DNA from: Nitrospinae bacterium bin107
GTDB taxonomy: Bacteria; UBA8248
DNA: 64,000 bases
Direction: 5' to 3'
Assembly (NCBI GenBank): GCA_002238965.1
Contig: MPNJ01000009.1
Span: 81,738-145,737 of the forward strand
Position numbers and translations under genes: made by a program. Numbering within the stretch: the first letter of the stretch is position 1; each line of letters opens with the position of its first letter. This document shows, one piece after another, positions 25,399 through 33,458 of this stretch. The notes beneath the pieces are model-generated. The model was not told the origin of the DNA. It did not search any database and worked only from the letters and a program-made list of their open reading frames with translations.

Positions 25399-26592
25399 AT
25401 GAAAGTGACTCGAAGTTTAGTGGCAATCGCGTTCCTGGGGGCGGCGACGCTCCTCACCGGCACGGCCCTGGCGGCCGGTGAAATCACCATCGGCGGGTCC
25501 ATCTCCCATACGGGCCGTTACGCGGAGCCGGCTGGCCGGTTCGTCAACGCCTATCGTCTGTTCGCCGAGCGGCAAAACGCGAGAGGCGGCCTGCTGGGCA
25601 GGAAGGTGAAACTGGTTCTCCTGGACGACAAATCGGACAAGCAGACCAGCATCAAGCTCTATGAGAGGCTCATCACGCAGGAGAAGATCGATTTCACGCT
25701 CGGTCCCTACTCCAGCGGCATCACCGACGCGGTGGCCAACCTCTTTGAAAGGCACGAATACCCCACGCTGGCGCCGGGCGCTTCCTCCAGAGGGCTGTGG
25801 GAGAAGGGGAGAAAATACCTTTTCAACCAGAACGCCGTAGCCCAGAAAAACCACAAGGGCGCACTGCACATCGCCAGGGACATCGGGGTGAAGCGAATCG
25901 CCATCATCGGCGAGGACAGCCTCTTTCCCCGGCAGTCGGCGGAGGGCGCCGTGGAGTGGGCGAAGGAACTCGGCCTCCAGGTGGTGCTGAACGAGAACTA
26001 TCCGCGCAAGCAGACCGACTTCACCGCGCTGCTGCAAAAAATCAAGGCGCGCCGGGCGGAGGCGCTTTTCTCGAACAGCTACTTCGCGGACGCCGCCGCG
26101 CAGATCCGCCAGCTCAGGGAGCTCAACATCAACCTCGAGATTTTCGCCGGAACCATCGGCCCCGGCCTCCCTGAATTCGCCAGGCAACTCGGCGCCACGG
26201 CAGAGTACGTTCTGGGCTTCAGCCAGTGGGAGCCGCAACCCGGCGCCCTGAAGTTTCCGGGTATGAGAGAACTCATCGCCTCCTATGAGAAGCGCTACGG
26301 GGTGAAGCCCAGCGATCATGTCGCCATGGCCTACGGGGCGATTGAGGTGGTGAGTCAGGCGATTCTGAAAGCGGGGTCCCATGATCGCGAAAAAGTCTGG
26401 AAGACGCTGCGCGCCTCGGCGTTCCAGACCGTGATGGGAAGATGGAAGGTGGATGAGAACAACCTCAATGATCGCGACGGCCTGACGTTCCAGATTCTCG
26501 ACGGCAGGCGCAGAATCGTCTGGCCGAAAGAACTCGCGGAAGTTCCCTACAAGCTGCCGATGCCCGGATGGAAGGAGAGAGGCAAACGCTGA
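25399..26592 (+). CDS. Branched-chain amino acid-type ABC transporter substrate-binding protein
   Basis: Periplasmic binding protein of 397 residues in the LivK/type 1 periplasmic-binding-protein fold. A Sec signal (ending ALA-AGE) is followed by ITIGGSISHTGRYAEPAG, typical of the group, and KLVLLDDKSDKQTSIKLYERLI, the usual first-domain helix. The closing segment with MGRWKVDENNLNDRDG also fits. No liv permease or ATPase genes adjoin it, so it may feed a transporter elsewhere or act as a sensor. A related protein lies in the SPFH operon at 30036-31232. Ligand unknown; such proteins bind amino acids, amides, or aromatic acids. Confidence 0.87.
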   Translation: MKVTRSLVAIAFLGAATLLTGTALAAGEITIGGSISHTGRYAEPAGRFVNAYRLFAERQNARGGLLGRKVKLVLLDDKSDKQTSIKLYERLITQEKIDFTLGPYSSGITDAVANLFERHEYPTLAPGASSRGLWEKGRKYLFNQNAVAQKNHKGALHIARDIGVKRIAIIGEDSLFPRQSAEGAVEWAKELGLQVVLNENYPRKQTDFTALLQKIKARRAEALFSNSYFADAAAQIRQLRELNINLEIFAGTIGPGLPEFARQLGATAEYVLGFSQWEPQPGALKFPGMRELIASYEKRYGVKPSDHVAMAYGAIEVVSQAILKAGSHDREKVWKTLRASAFQTVMGRWKVDENNLNDRDGLTFQILDGRRRIVWPKELAEVPYKLPMPGWKERGKR

Positions 26593-27500
26593 AGATGATT
26601 TTCCGGGACGCTTCGCGACTCGTTGACCACGCGGGCGGAAGCCTTCGTTTCGTCCTGCCGGGAAAAATTCGAGAGGAGGCTTTGCGCCTGATGACCATCC
26701 ACGGGGTCGGTGCTGGTCGTCTGCACGGCCGGCGCGTGGATAAGGCCGGGAGGATGAGAGCAGGACGGAGGACAGGTAAGGGCGTAAGCGTTCGGTTAAG
26801 CGGTGAGATTGTCTCTGACAACGGAAGCATTTGTTGATTTAGTACGGTGCAATTGGTTTGGAACCCTGCTTTGTTGACATCCATCACCCTCCCGCCGAAC
26901 GCTTACCATCGCGCTCCGGCAGCGACGCGCAGGTTCGCGCTGACCTTTGAATTTATCCGCTTCCGATTTGATGACGTACCGGGGAAGATGGATGCCGAAT
27001 GAAGTCTGGAAAAGTAAACTACTCCAATGATATCAACGAAATAGCGGAATTCCTCACCCGTCGGATATCCCCCACTGCCTGTAAACGGGCGAAAAGCCCC
27101 GTGAATTTATAGAATTTTTCGGAAATACCGAGTGATGAAACCCGACTAAGGAGGGGGGCGGGTTTGACGGCCATTGCGGGATAGATTGCCAAGCGATTAA
27201 GAAGCGATGGTCGTACCCGTCCACCGCCTCGAACCGCCTGAGCAGAGTCTCGTCGCCGTCGAGGAATCTGAACGCCCACACGTCGTCGGCACCGGTGGCA
27301 ATCGTCCCCCCAAGCCGCCCGTCCGGCTTCGCTCCGCCGACCTAGAAAAAAATGGTGAAGCAATCCGTCTGTGTGCTAACATACCCACCGGTTAATCGTT
27401 GTGGTCGGTTAATGAAGCCAAGAGCTTCGTCGGCGGAACGGGTGATGGCGACTCTGACGATGGGTTCGTCGTTTCTGCAACGCCCAAGAAAGGGTATTTC
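26593..27500. other. Intergenic region with a dispersed repeat
   Basis: About 900 bases without a supported gene. It contains copy A of a dispersed repeat (26951-27165). At about 27185-27345 the minus strand has an open stretch encoding GTIATGADDVWAFRF and LLRRFEAVDGYDHRF, which looks protein-like but has no start, no stop context and no family I recognise; possibly a gene remnant. Confidence 0.5.
26951..27165. repeat. Dispersed intergenic repeat, copy A
   Basis: Shares ATCCGCTTCCGATTTGAT.ACGTA and, after a diverged spacer, ATCCCCCACTG..T.TAAACGGGCG with copy B at 43825-43990, in the same order and similar spacing (about 90 bases). Its right part matches copy C at 17990-18110. Confidence 0.65.
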
Positions 27501-28778
27501 GTGGAAGCGAACCTCACTGTCATTCTGATCGTGGCGGTTTGCTCCGGTCTCTATATGGCCTGGGGGATCGGCGCCAACGACGTTGCGAATTCGATGGGAA
27601 CCTCGGTCGGGTCGGGGGCCATCACGGTAGGCACCGCCATCGTGATCGCGGGCGTATTCGAATTCCTCGGGGCGTTTCTGGCCGGCGGCGAAGTTACCTC
27701 GACGATCCGCAAGGGCATCATCGACGCGGATGCGCTCGGCCAGGATTCGGACCTGCTCGTCATCGGCATGCTGTCGGCGCTCCTGGCGGCCGCCGTCTGG
27801 CTGACGGTCGCCTCCAGATTCGGCTGGCCCGTCTCTACCACGCACTCGATAGTCGGCGCGATCATCGGATTCGCGGTTGTGGCGGTCGGGTTCGAGGCCG
27901 TCCGCTGGTGGGGCGTGGCGAAGATTGTCGCGAGCTGGGTCGTCACGCCCATCCTCGCCGGAACGATCTCGTTTCTGCTGGTTCTGAGCGTGCAGTGGCT
28001 GATCTTCAATAAAGACGATCCTGCAAAGTACGCGCGCCGTTATGTGCCGGTCTACATCTTCGCCGCGGTGCTCATCACCTCGGTCGTGACGTTCGTCAAG
28101 GGCTTGAAGCACGTCGGCCTTGATCTGGGTACACCCCTGGCGATCTTCTATTCGGTGCTGTTTGCCGCCGCCATCGCGTGCGCCGGCCGCGCCGTCATCA
28201 ACCGCATGAGCTTCGAGAGCGGCGATTCTCACTCGGGGGGAGGGTCGCGCTTCGCTAACGTCGAGCGGGCATTCGGAATCCTGATGATCGTCACCGCGTC
28301 GGGCATGGCGTTTGCCCACGGCTCCAACGACGTCGCCAACGCCATCGGGCCGCTGGCCGCAATCATCGCCGTGGCGACGACCGGCGCGGTCGCCTCGAAG
28401 TCGGCGGTTCCACCCTGGCTTCTGCTGGTCGGCGCCTTCGGCATCGTCGTCGGCCTGGCGACGTTCGGGTACCGGGTAATGGCGACGATCGGGAGGAAGA
28501 TCACGGAGCTGACGCCGAGCCGCGGGTTCGCCGCCGAGTTCGCCGCCGCGTCGACGGTGGTGGTGGCGAGCGGTACGGGGCTGCCGGTCTCGACGACGCA
28601 GACGCTCGTGGGCGCGGTGATCGGAGTCGGCCTTGCCCGTGGCGTGGGCGCCCTCGACTTCGGCGTGGTGCGCACGATCTTCGTGTCCTGGGTTGTGACG
28701 CTTCCCGCCGGGGCCGCGCTCGCGGTGTTCTTCTACTCCATCCTGAGCCTGATCTTGGGCGGGAGCGCCGGGCCATGA
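27501..28778 (+). CDS. PiT-family inorganic phosphate transporter
   Basis: Inner-membrane low-affinity phosphate (or sulfate) carrier driven by cations, 425 residues, about 10-12 helices. The two family signatures are present in opposite halves: GANDVANSMGTSVGSGA near residue 24 and GSNDVANAIGPL near residue 275. A soluble loop lies between. GTG 27501 is preferred: it follows AAAGGG by six bases and leaves the usual short N-terminus before helix 1, whereas the ATG at 27399 would add a polar tail with no ribosome binding site. Its stop overlaps the start of the GPP34 gene (ATGA), so the two are translated together. Confidence 0.9.
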   Translation: MEANLTVILIVAVCSGLYMAWGIGANDVANSMGTSVGSGAITVGTAIVIAGVFEFLGAFLAGGEVTSTIRKGIIDADALGQDSDLLVIGMLSALLAAAVWLTVASRFGWPVSTTHSIVGAIIGFAVVAVGFEAVRWWGVAKIVASWVVTPILAGTISFLLVLSVQWLIFNKDDPAKYARRYVPVYIFAAVLITSVVTFVKGLKHVGLDLGTPLAIFYSVLFAAAIACAGRAVINRMSFESGDSHSGGGSRFANVERAFGILMIVTASGMAFAHGSNDVANAIGPLAAIIAVATTGAVASKSAVPPWLLLVGAFGIVVGLATFGYRVMATIGRKITELTPSRGFAAEFAAASTVVVASGTGLPVSTTQTLVGAVIGVGLARGVGALDFGVVRTIFVSWVVTLPAGAALAVFFYSILSLILGGSAGP

Positions 28779-29416
28779 GATTCGCCGAGGAATTCCTGCT
28801 CCTGCTCCGCGCCGAGGACGGAACGCTCTCGAGGGCGGCGGAATGGCTGGTGCGGGCCGCGCTCGGCGCCGCCGTGTTGATGGATCTCGCGCTCGAGAAC
28901 CGCATCGACACCGACCCCGACGGGTTGTTCCTCACCGATTCGACGCCGGTCGGCGACCCTCTGCTCGATCCGATGCTCGCCGAGATTGCGCGGGAGGAAA
29001 CGACCCATGACGCCCTCTACTGGGTGGATCACGCCACCCGGCACGCCGACGATATCCGCGAAACCGCATTGGAGCAGCTCATCGGGAACGGGGTACTGGA
29101 ACTGAAGGATGACCGCTTCCTCTGGATATTCGGGACGCGACGCTACCTGGTCGCGGATGAGAAGGTCGAGCGTGCGTTGGTGAAACGGATCAGAACGGTG
29201 CTCTTGAGCGAGGTGATTCCCGACCCTGAGGATATCATCATCATCACCCTCGCGGACGGCTGCGGCCTCATCGGCCCGCTGTTGTCTTCCGACGAACTGG
29301 TCCGGGCTGCGCCGCGGCTCGAACTGGTGCGGATGATGGACCTGATCGGGCGGGCGTTCCTGAACGCCATGGACGTGGCCGTCCAGCCTGCCGCGGGCAA
29401 ACTCGATCAAAGTTGA
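28775..29416 (+). CDS. GPP34 (GOLPH3/Vps74-like) domain protein
   Basis: Protein of 213 residues with the fold of eukaryotic GOLPH3, a phosphatidylinositol-4-phosphate binding Golgi protein; bacterial members are known but their role is not. The N-terminal FAEEFLLLLRAEDGTL and the A-ALMDLAL-ENRI helix match the family, as do the acidic mid-section and the LVADEKVERALVKRIR segment. No signal peptide; it likely binds the inner face of a membrane. The start overlaps the PiT stop by four bases, giving strict coupling to a phosphate transporter. A membrane-recruited regulator of the transporter is one reading. Confidence 0.8.
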   Translation: MRFAEEFLLLLRAEDGTLSRAAEWLVRAALGAAVLMDLALENRIDTDPDGLFLTDSTPVGDPLLDPMLAEIAREETTHDALYWVDHATRHADDIRETALEQLIGNGVLELKDDRFLWIFGTRRYLVADEKVERALVKRIRTVLLSEVIPDPEDIIIITLADGCGLIGPLLSSDELVRAAPRLELVRMMDLIGRAFLNAMDVAVQPAAGKLDQS

Positions 29417-29550
29417 TTCCGCAAGCCCCCGTCGATTCGCCTTGCAATGCAAGATCGGGATTGCGCCCCCACGACGCACGGCTCGGTCGACCACGGCCAC
29501 CCGTTCGGCAGGGTCAACCGCAGGCGTCTGCGGCTGATGACGATCGGAAA

Positions 29551-30039
29551 CTAGAAGAAGAGAATCAACAGGAAGAGGCTTACCAGTCCGCCGATCATGA
29601 AACAGGCGGCGCTGACGGTGCCGGCCACCGTGGTGTAGTCCGCGATGCGAAACGTCTCACTGTTCACCGTGAAGAGCACTTTCGTGCGATCCAGGTTACC
29701 GTCGACGAACTGCTTGAGCCCGTCTTCCGCCCCGTGGGCTTCTTTCACCGAGACCAGGGTCACCAGAACGAGGGTAAGAGCCGCCATGAGAACGCCGGTT
29801 CCGAACACGACCAGAGCCAGCAGGAGCATCCAGTGGTAGAACGCATTCTCAGCCTTCGCGTTATTGCTCATGAACCCGATGATCAACGCGGTGCCGCCCG
29901 CGTTTCCGTAGAGCAGCATGCGCCCCGACTCGGTGATGAGCCGGAACATGGTGCCGCGCCGCAGGGCGATGACCTTGTAGAGTTCGCGCAGCCACTCCTC
30001 TCCGACTTCTTCGGTGGAAAACTCATCTACCTTTTTCAA
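29551..30039 (-). CDS. Small membrane protein of unknown function
   Basis: A 162-residue protein with three or four hydrophobic helices and a charged N-terminal half (about residues 1-38). I recognise no family. The end is strongly hydrophobic (GGLVSLFLLILFF). A soluble loop with EAHGAEDGLKQFVDG lies between the second and last helices. Its start overlaps the stop of the upstream binding-protein gene by four bases, and it is the last gene of the SPFH/permease operon, so it probably belongs to the same membrane assembly. Confidence 0.65.
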   Translation of the reverse strand: MKKVDEFSTEEVGEEWLRELYKVIALRRGTMFRLITESGRMLLYGNAGGTALIIGFMSNNAKAENAFYHWMLLLALVVFGTGVLMAALTLVLVTLVSVKEAHGAEDGLKQFVDGNLDRTKVLFTVNSETFRIADYTTVAGTVSAACFMIGGLVSLFLLILFF

Positions 30040-31232
30040 GGCCGCCTTCTCCTTTCGTGGAATCGCCGCAGTTCCCGAGATTCGGTCATCCTGACGTATT
30101 TCGAGCCGAAGTTGGTCCCAGGCTTGAATTCAACGGCCCAGTCGTCAATGCGTATTTCGCCGGCGGCCAAAGCCTCCTGCAGGAATCTCTTCCGCGTAAC
30201 TTCCCCGCCCGTGCGTTCCAGCACGGCGATGACGAAGCGCCCGAGAATGTAGCCCTCCAGAGACAACTGGCTGAAGGCGGGCTGAACGGAGCCGTCGCGC
30301 TTCTCCTTCGCTCTCGCCAGCATGGCGCGCTGAAAACTTCTGACGATTTTTCTGCTCGCGTCGTTCGCGTCCGGCAGCACCTCGCTCATCATGATTTTGC
30401 CGCTCGGCGCTTTCAGCCTCCGCCTCAAACTCTCGGATTGGGCGATGGACAGAATCGTCATGATGTAACCGTATCCCAGGTCGTTCGCGAGATTGATGAT
30501 CTCCGCACTGGCCCCACCCGTCCCGCCGATCATCAAGACGTCGAGGTCGGCTTTTTGCAGGACGAAAAGGCCCGCGTGAACGGCATGGGTGTTGCGCGAA
30601 AAACTCGCTTTCGCCAGGACGCGGAGTTTGTGCCCGGCGAGCGCCGCCCGGTAGCTCTTCAATATGGAGCGCCCGAAAGCGTCGTCCTGATAGATGATGC
30701 CGAAGCGCTTCTTCCCATGGTAACGAACGATGTGGTCCACCAAGGCGCGGACCTCCTGGGAATAGCTCGCCCTCAGGTGGACGAGGTTGGGATACCGCTT
30801 GGCGTCGCGCAGAAAGTCGGCGCCGCTCAGGACGCCCACCAACGGGATACCGGCGTTTCGCAGCACCGGCGCGGCGCGCTTCGTCGTAGGGGTTCCCGTT
30901 CCGCCGATCAAGGCGAGCACGTCGTTTTCGGCGGCGAACCTCTTCGCGTTCGCCGCGGCTCTTTGCGGCTCATATCCGTCGTCGAGCGAAATCAACTTCA
31001 ACACCCTCCCGCCTACGCCCCCGCGGGCGTTGCGCTCATCGAGCGCCGCGTTGAGGCCGCTTTGGAAGAGCAAACCCGCGCGCCTGGCCGGCCCCGAGAT
31101 GCTGACGGTCTGGCCGAAAACCACCGCCTCCGCACTCACGCCCGGCGCCGCCGCCGAGAGCGACGGGGCCAGCAGCAGCGCCAGCGCCAGAAAGGGCGCC
31201 GCCCGAAGCATTCCGAGGAGTCGATCCATCAT
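30036..31232 (-). CDS. Periplasmic binding protein (branched-chain amino acid type) in SPFH operon
   Basis: Binding protein of the type 1 fold, 398 residues, with a Sec signal (MDRLLGMLRAAPFLALALLL, cleavage after SAA). The mature start VVFGQTVSISGPARRAGLLF and the KLISLDDGYEPQRAAAN segment match the LivK-like group and related sensors. It lies one base after the stop of the HflK-like gene, with ATG 31232 directly abutting; the frame is open from 31256 but that would overlap the upstream gene with no site. No permease of its own type is adjacent. In this operon it may act as an extracytoplasmic ligand sensor for the SPFH complex; this is inference. Confidence 0.82.
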   Translation of the reverse strand: MMDRLLGMLRAAPFLALALLLAPSLSAAAPGVSAEAVVFGQTVSISGPARRAGLLFQSGLNAALDERNARGGVGGRVLKLISLDDGYEPQRAAANAKRFAAENDVLALIGGTGTPTTKRAAPVLRNAGIPLVGVLSGADFLRDAKRYPNLVHLRASYSQEVRALVDHIVRYHGKKRFGIIYQDDAFGRSILKSYRAALAGHKLRVLAKASFSRNTHAVHAGLFVLQKADLDVLMIGGTGGASAEIINLANDLGYGYIMTILSIAQSESLRRRLKAPSGKIMMSEVLPDANDASRKIVRSFQRAMLARAKEKRDGSVQPAFSQLSLEGYILGRFVIAVLERTGGEVTRKRFLQEALAAGEIRIDDWAVEFKPGTNFGSKYVRMTESRELRRFHERRRRP

Positions 31233-31233
31233 C

Positions 31234-32550
31234 TTATTTTCCCGTCTTACGCCCATGGTTGTTCCCGCCCGCGCCGAGCATCTTCTCCGTCATCGGCCTC
31301 TGGTCCGCCCGGTTTCCGAGTCCCCTGCGGCCGCGCGCGCCGTGGCGATGGGAGAATATGGAGGGGGTATCGAATATGAGAGAGCGAGGATTGGCCACCC
31401 GCGCGTGATCGCGCTCCGAGCGCCTTTTGTGGAACTGGCCTTGCATCAGCGGCTTGTCCGACCGGGTGGTTTCGAACTGGTGGATGTAGGGCGGCATCGT
31501 GGCCCTGCTCAATCGCCCATCGCCGTCGGCGGACGTATGCGGCATTCGCGTCACCATTTCCGCCCGGGCATGGCCTGCCCCTTCCGCCGGGCCGAACCCG
31601 GCCACGCCGTCGAGCATGTTGATGTCGATGGTCGAGTCCTTGCCCGGATTCACCACCGACAGGGTCGCCTCGGTGAATATCGCGCGCATGCGCTGCCAAT
31701 AACGCGTGATAGCCACCTGTTTCGGGTTCTTCCTGTATTCAGCCAGCAACGCCTTGAAGGCGCGGACACTGCCGCGCGCCTGAACGAGGCGTTCGCGGGC
31801 GTTCGCCTTCGCGTTCATGATCAGCGCCACGGCCTGCCCCTTGCTGCGAGCGAGGAGTTTTTCCCTCTGGCTGTTCGCCCGGCTCACGACCTGCTCGCGC
31901 TCGGCGATGGCGTCGTTGACGTCGCGGAACGCCTGGAGGGTCTCGGGGATCGGGCGCACCTCGACGATGTTCAGCGTGACGAGTTCAACCCCGACGCCCA
32001 GCGATTCGAGGCGTTTACGCACGATATCGGACAACTGCCGTTGAATGACGTCGCGATTCGAGGTGAAGATCAAGTCGATGTAGTTTTCCCCCAGTATCTT
32101 CACCAATCCCTCCCGGACGAGCATGGTGAGCATCGTGCGGGGGTCGGAGGCCGCAAAGAGGTAGGAGCGCAGGTTCTTGATCTTGTATTGAACGGCCACA
32201 TCCGCTTCGAGGAGATTCATGTCTCCGGAGAGTATCGTAAAGTTGATCGTGCCGCCGCGCCTGCTCCCTACCTGGTACCCGACGATTCTCTTAACCTGGC
32301 GAACGTACGCTTGTTCGATGAGCGGGACGGCGTAGCCCAGCCCCGGGCCGATTTCGGCGTCGACCACTTTCCCGAAGCGGGTGCGTACGGCTTGCTCTTC
32401 TTTCTTGACGACGTAGAAGCCGCTCGCCAGGAATCCGAGCACGCAGACGGCGATGAGACAGCCGATAATCTTCTTGTAGTTCCGCCCGAAATAGTCGAAT
32501 ACGGCGTATATGATTCGCGTGCTCGGCGGCTTTGCTTGGTCTTCGTTCAT
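31234..32550 (-). CDS. HflK-like SPFH (band 7) membrane protein with long basic tail
   Basis: Membrane-anchored SPFH protein of 438 residues. One helix (about residues 28-50) is followed by the SPFH domain (EEQAVRTRFGKVVDAEIGPGLGYAVP) and a helical region ending in the QREKLLARSKGQA coiled coil, as in HflK. HflK/HflC form a large cage around the FtsH protease in the inner membrane. The last 130 residues are low-complexity and basic (RRSERDHARVANPRS, HRHGARGRRG) and not typical of HflK. The gene overlaps the HflC-like gene by four bases. No ftsH lies nearby, so the partner may instead be the permease-SPFH fusion upstream. Confidence 0.82.
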   Translation of the reverse strand: MNEDQAKPPSTRIIYAVFDYFGRNYKKIIGCLIAVCVLGFLASGFYVVKKEEQAVRTRFGKVVDAEIGPGLGYAVPLIEQAYVRQVKRIVGYQVGSRRGGTINFTILSGDMNLLEADVAVQYKIKNLRSYLFAASDPRTMLTMLVREGLVKILGENYIDLIFTSNRDVIQRQLSDIVRKRLESLGVGVELVTLNIVEVRPIPETLQAFRDVNDAIAEREQVVSRANSQREKLLARSKGQAVALIMNAKANARERLVQARGSVRAFKALLAEYRKNPKQVAITRYWQRMRAIFTEATLSVVNPGKDSTIDINMLDGVAGFGPAEGAGHARAEMVTRMPHTSADGDGRLSRATMPPYIHQFETTRSDKPLMQGQFHKRRSERDHARVANPRSLIFDTPSIFSHRHGARGRRGLGNRADQRPMTEKMLGAGGNNHGRKTGK

Positions 32551-33458
32551 CGGCCCGTCCCGTCCTGGCGGGGCATCTCCTTGCTGTCGAGGTATTTGAA
32601 CAGTTCATTGTCCGCCGGCAGCATGAGAGTCGTGTTCCGGTCGATTATCAGATCATAGCTGTCGAGGGCGCGGATGAACTTGTAGAACTCCGGATCCGCC
32701 TTGTACGCCGCACCTAGCAGCGCCATCGCCTCGGCTTCCGCCTTGCCCAGAATGATCGTCGCCTCGGCGTGGGCGTCGGCGAGGAGTTTTTCGTGCTCGT
32801 TGATGGCGCGGGCCTCGATGCGGATCGCCGTCTCCTCCCCCTCGCTCCGGTAGCGGGCGGCGATGCGGGCGCGCTCGGAGATCATCCGCTGAATCACGCT
32901 CGGCCGGTTCGCCACCGGCAGCGTGTATTCGACGATTCCGGTCCGCACCACCTCCACGCCGTAATTCTTCCTCGCGGTGGGCGCGATGAGGCCCAGAATA
33001 TTCTGAGACGCCTCGCTCAGGTCTTCATGCTCCAGACCCAGACCGATGAAGGCGTCGCGCGCCTTGTTGGAGATGATGATGCCGCTGCTCGACATGTAGA
33101 GGTCCTTGAGCCGATTCGTCGCGCTCTTGCCGGTACGGATGGACTCGACGAAGAGAATGGGGTCCCGCACGCGCCAGAGCAGGTATCCGTCGATGAGAAC
33201 GCTCTTCTGATCTTCGGTAATCAACTCCTGGGTGAGGCCGGTCATGGCGTGAATGCGCCGATCGACCTTATAGACCCTGGATATGGGCCGGGGCCATTTC
33301 ATGTGGAGACCGGGCTGTCTGGCGGGAGGCGAAATCTTGCCGAAGTGGGTCAGCACGCCCTGCTGCGTCTCCTCGACGACGTAGAAGCAGTCGTAGGCTA
33401 CGACGAGCAGGACAACCACGGCGATGGCCGTGACGATTCTCTTTGCGCTGAGGGTCAT
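32547..33458 (-). CDS. HflC-like SPFH (band 7) membrane protein
   Basis: SPFH protein of 303 residues close to HflC: one N-terminal helix (residues 7-25), then FYVVEETQQGVLTHFGKISPP, the central domain with YLLWRVRDPILFVESI, and a helical tail ending YKFIRALDSYD and PADNELFKYL. It should pair with the HflK-like protein whose gene follows with a four-base ATGA overlap. Its own start also overlaps the stop of the permease-SPFH fusion by four bases. Length is normal for HflC. Confidence 0.88.
   Translation of the reverse strand: MTLSAKRIVTAIAVVVLLVVAYDCFYVVEETQQGVLTHFGKISPPARQPGLHMKWPRPISRVYKVDRRIHAMTGLTQELITEDQKSVLIDGYLLWRVRDPILFVESIRTGKSATNRLKDLYMSSSGIIISNKARDAFIGLGLEHEDLSEASQNILGLIAPTARKNYGVEVVRTGIVEYTLPVANRPSVIQRMISERARIAARYRSEGEETAIRIEARAINEHEKLLADAHAEATIILGKAEAEAMALLGAAYKADPEFYKFIRALDSYDLIIDRNTTLMLPADNELFKYLDSKEMPRQDGTGR

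Noticed and set aside
26465..26887. 140-codon minus-strand frame after the LivK-like gene
   Set aside because: Overlaps the real gene and is Arg/Ser-rich with no domain or ribosome binding site.
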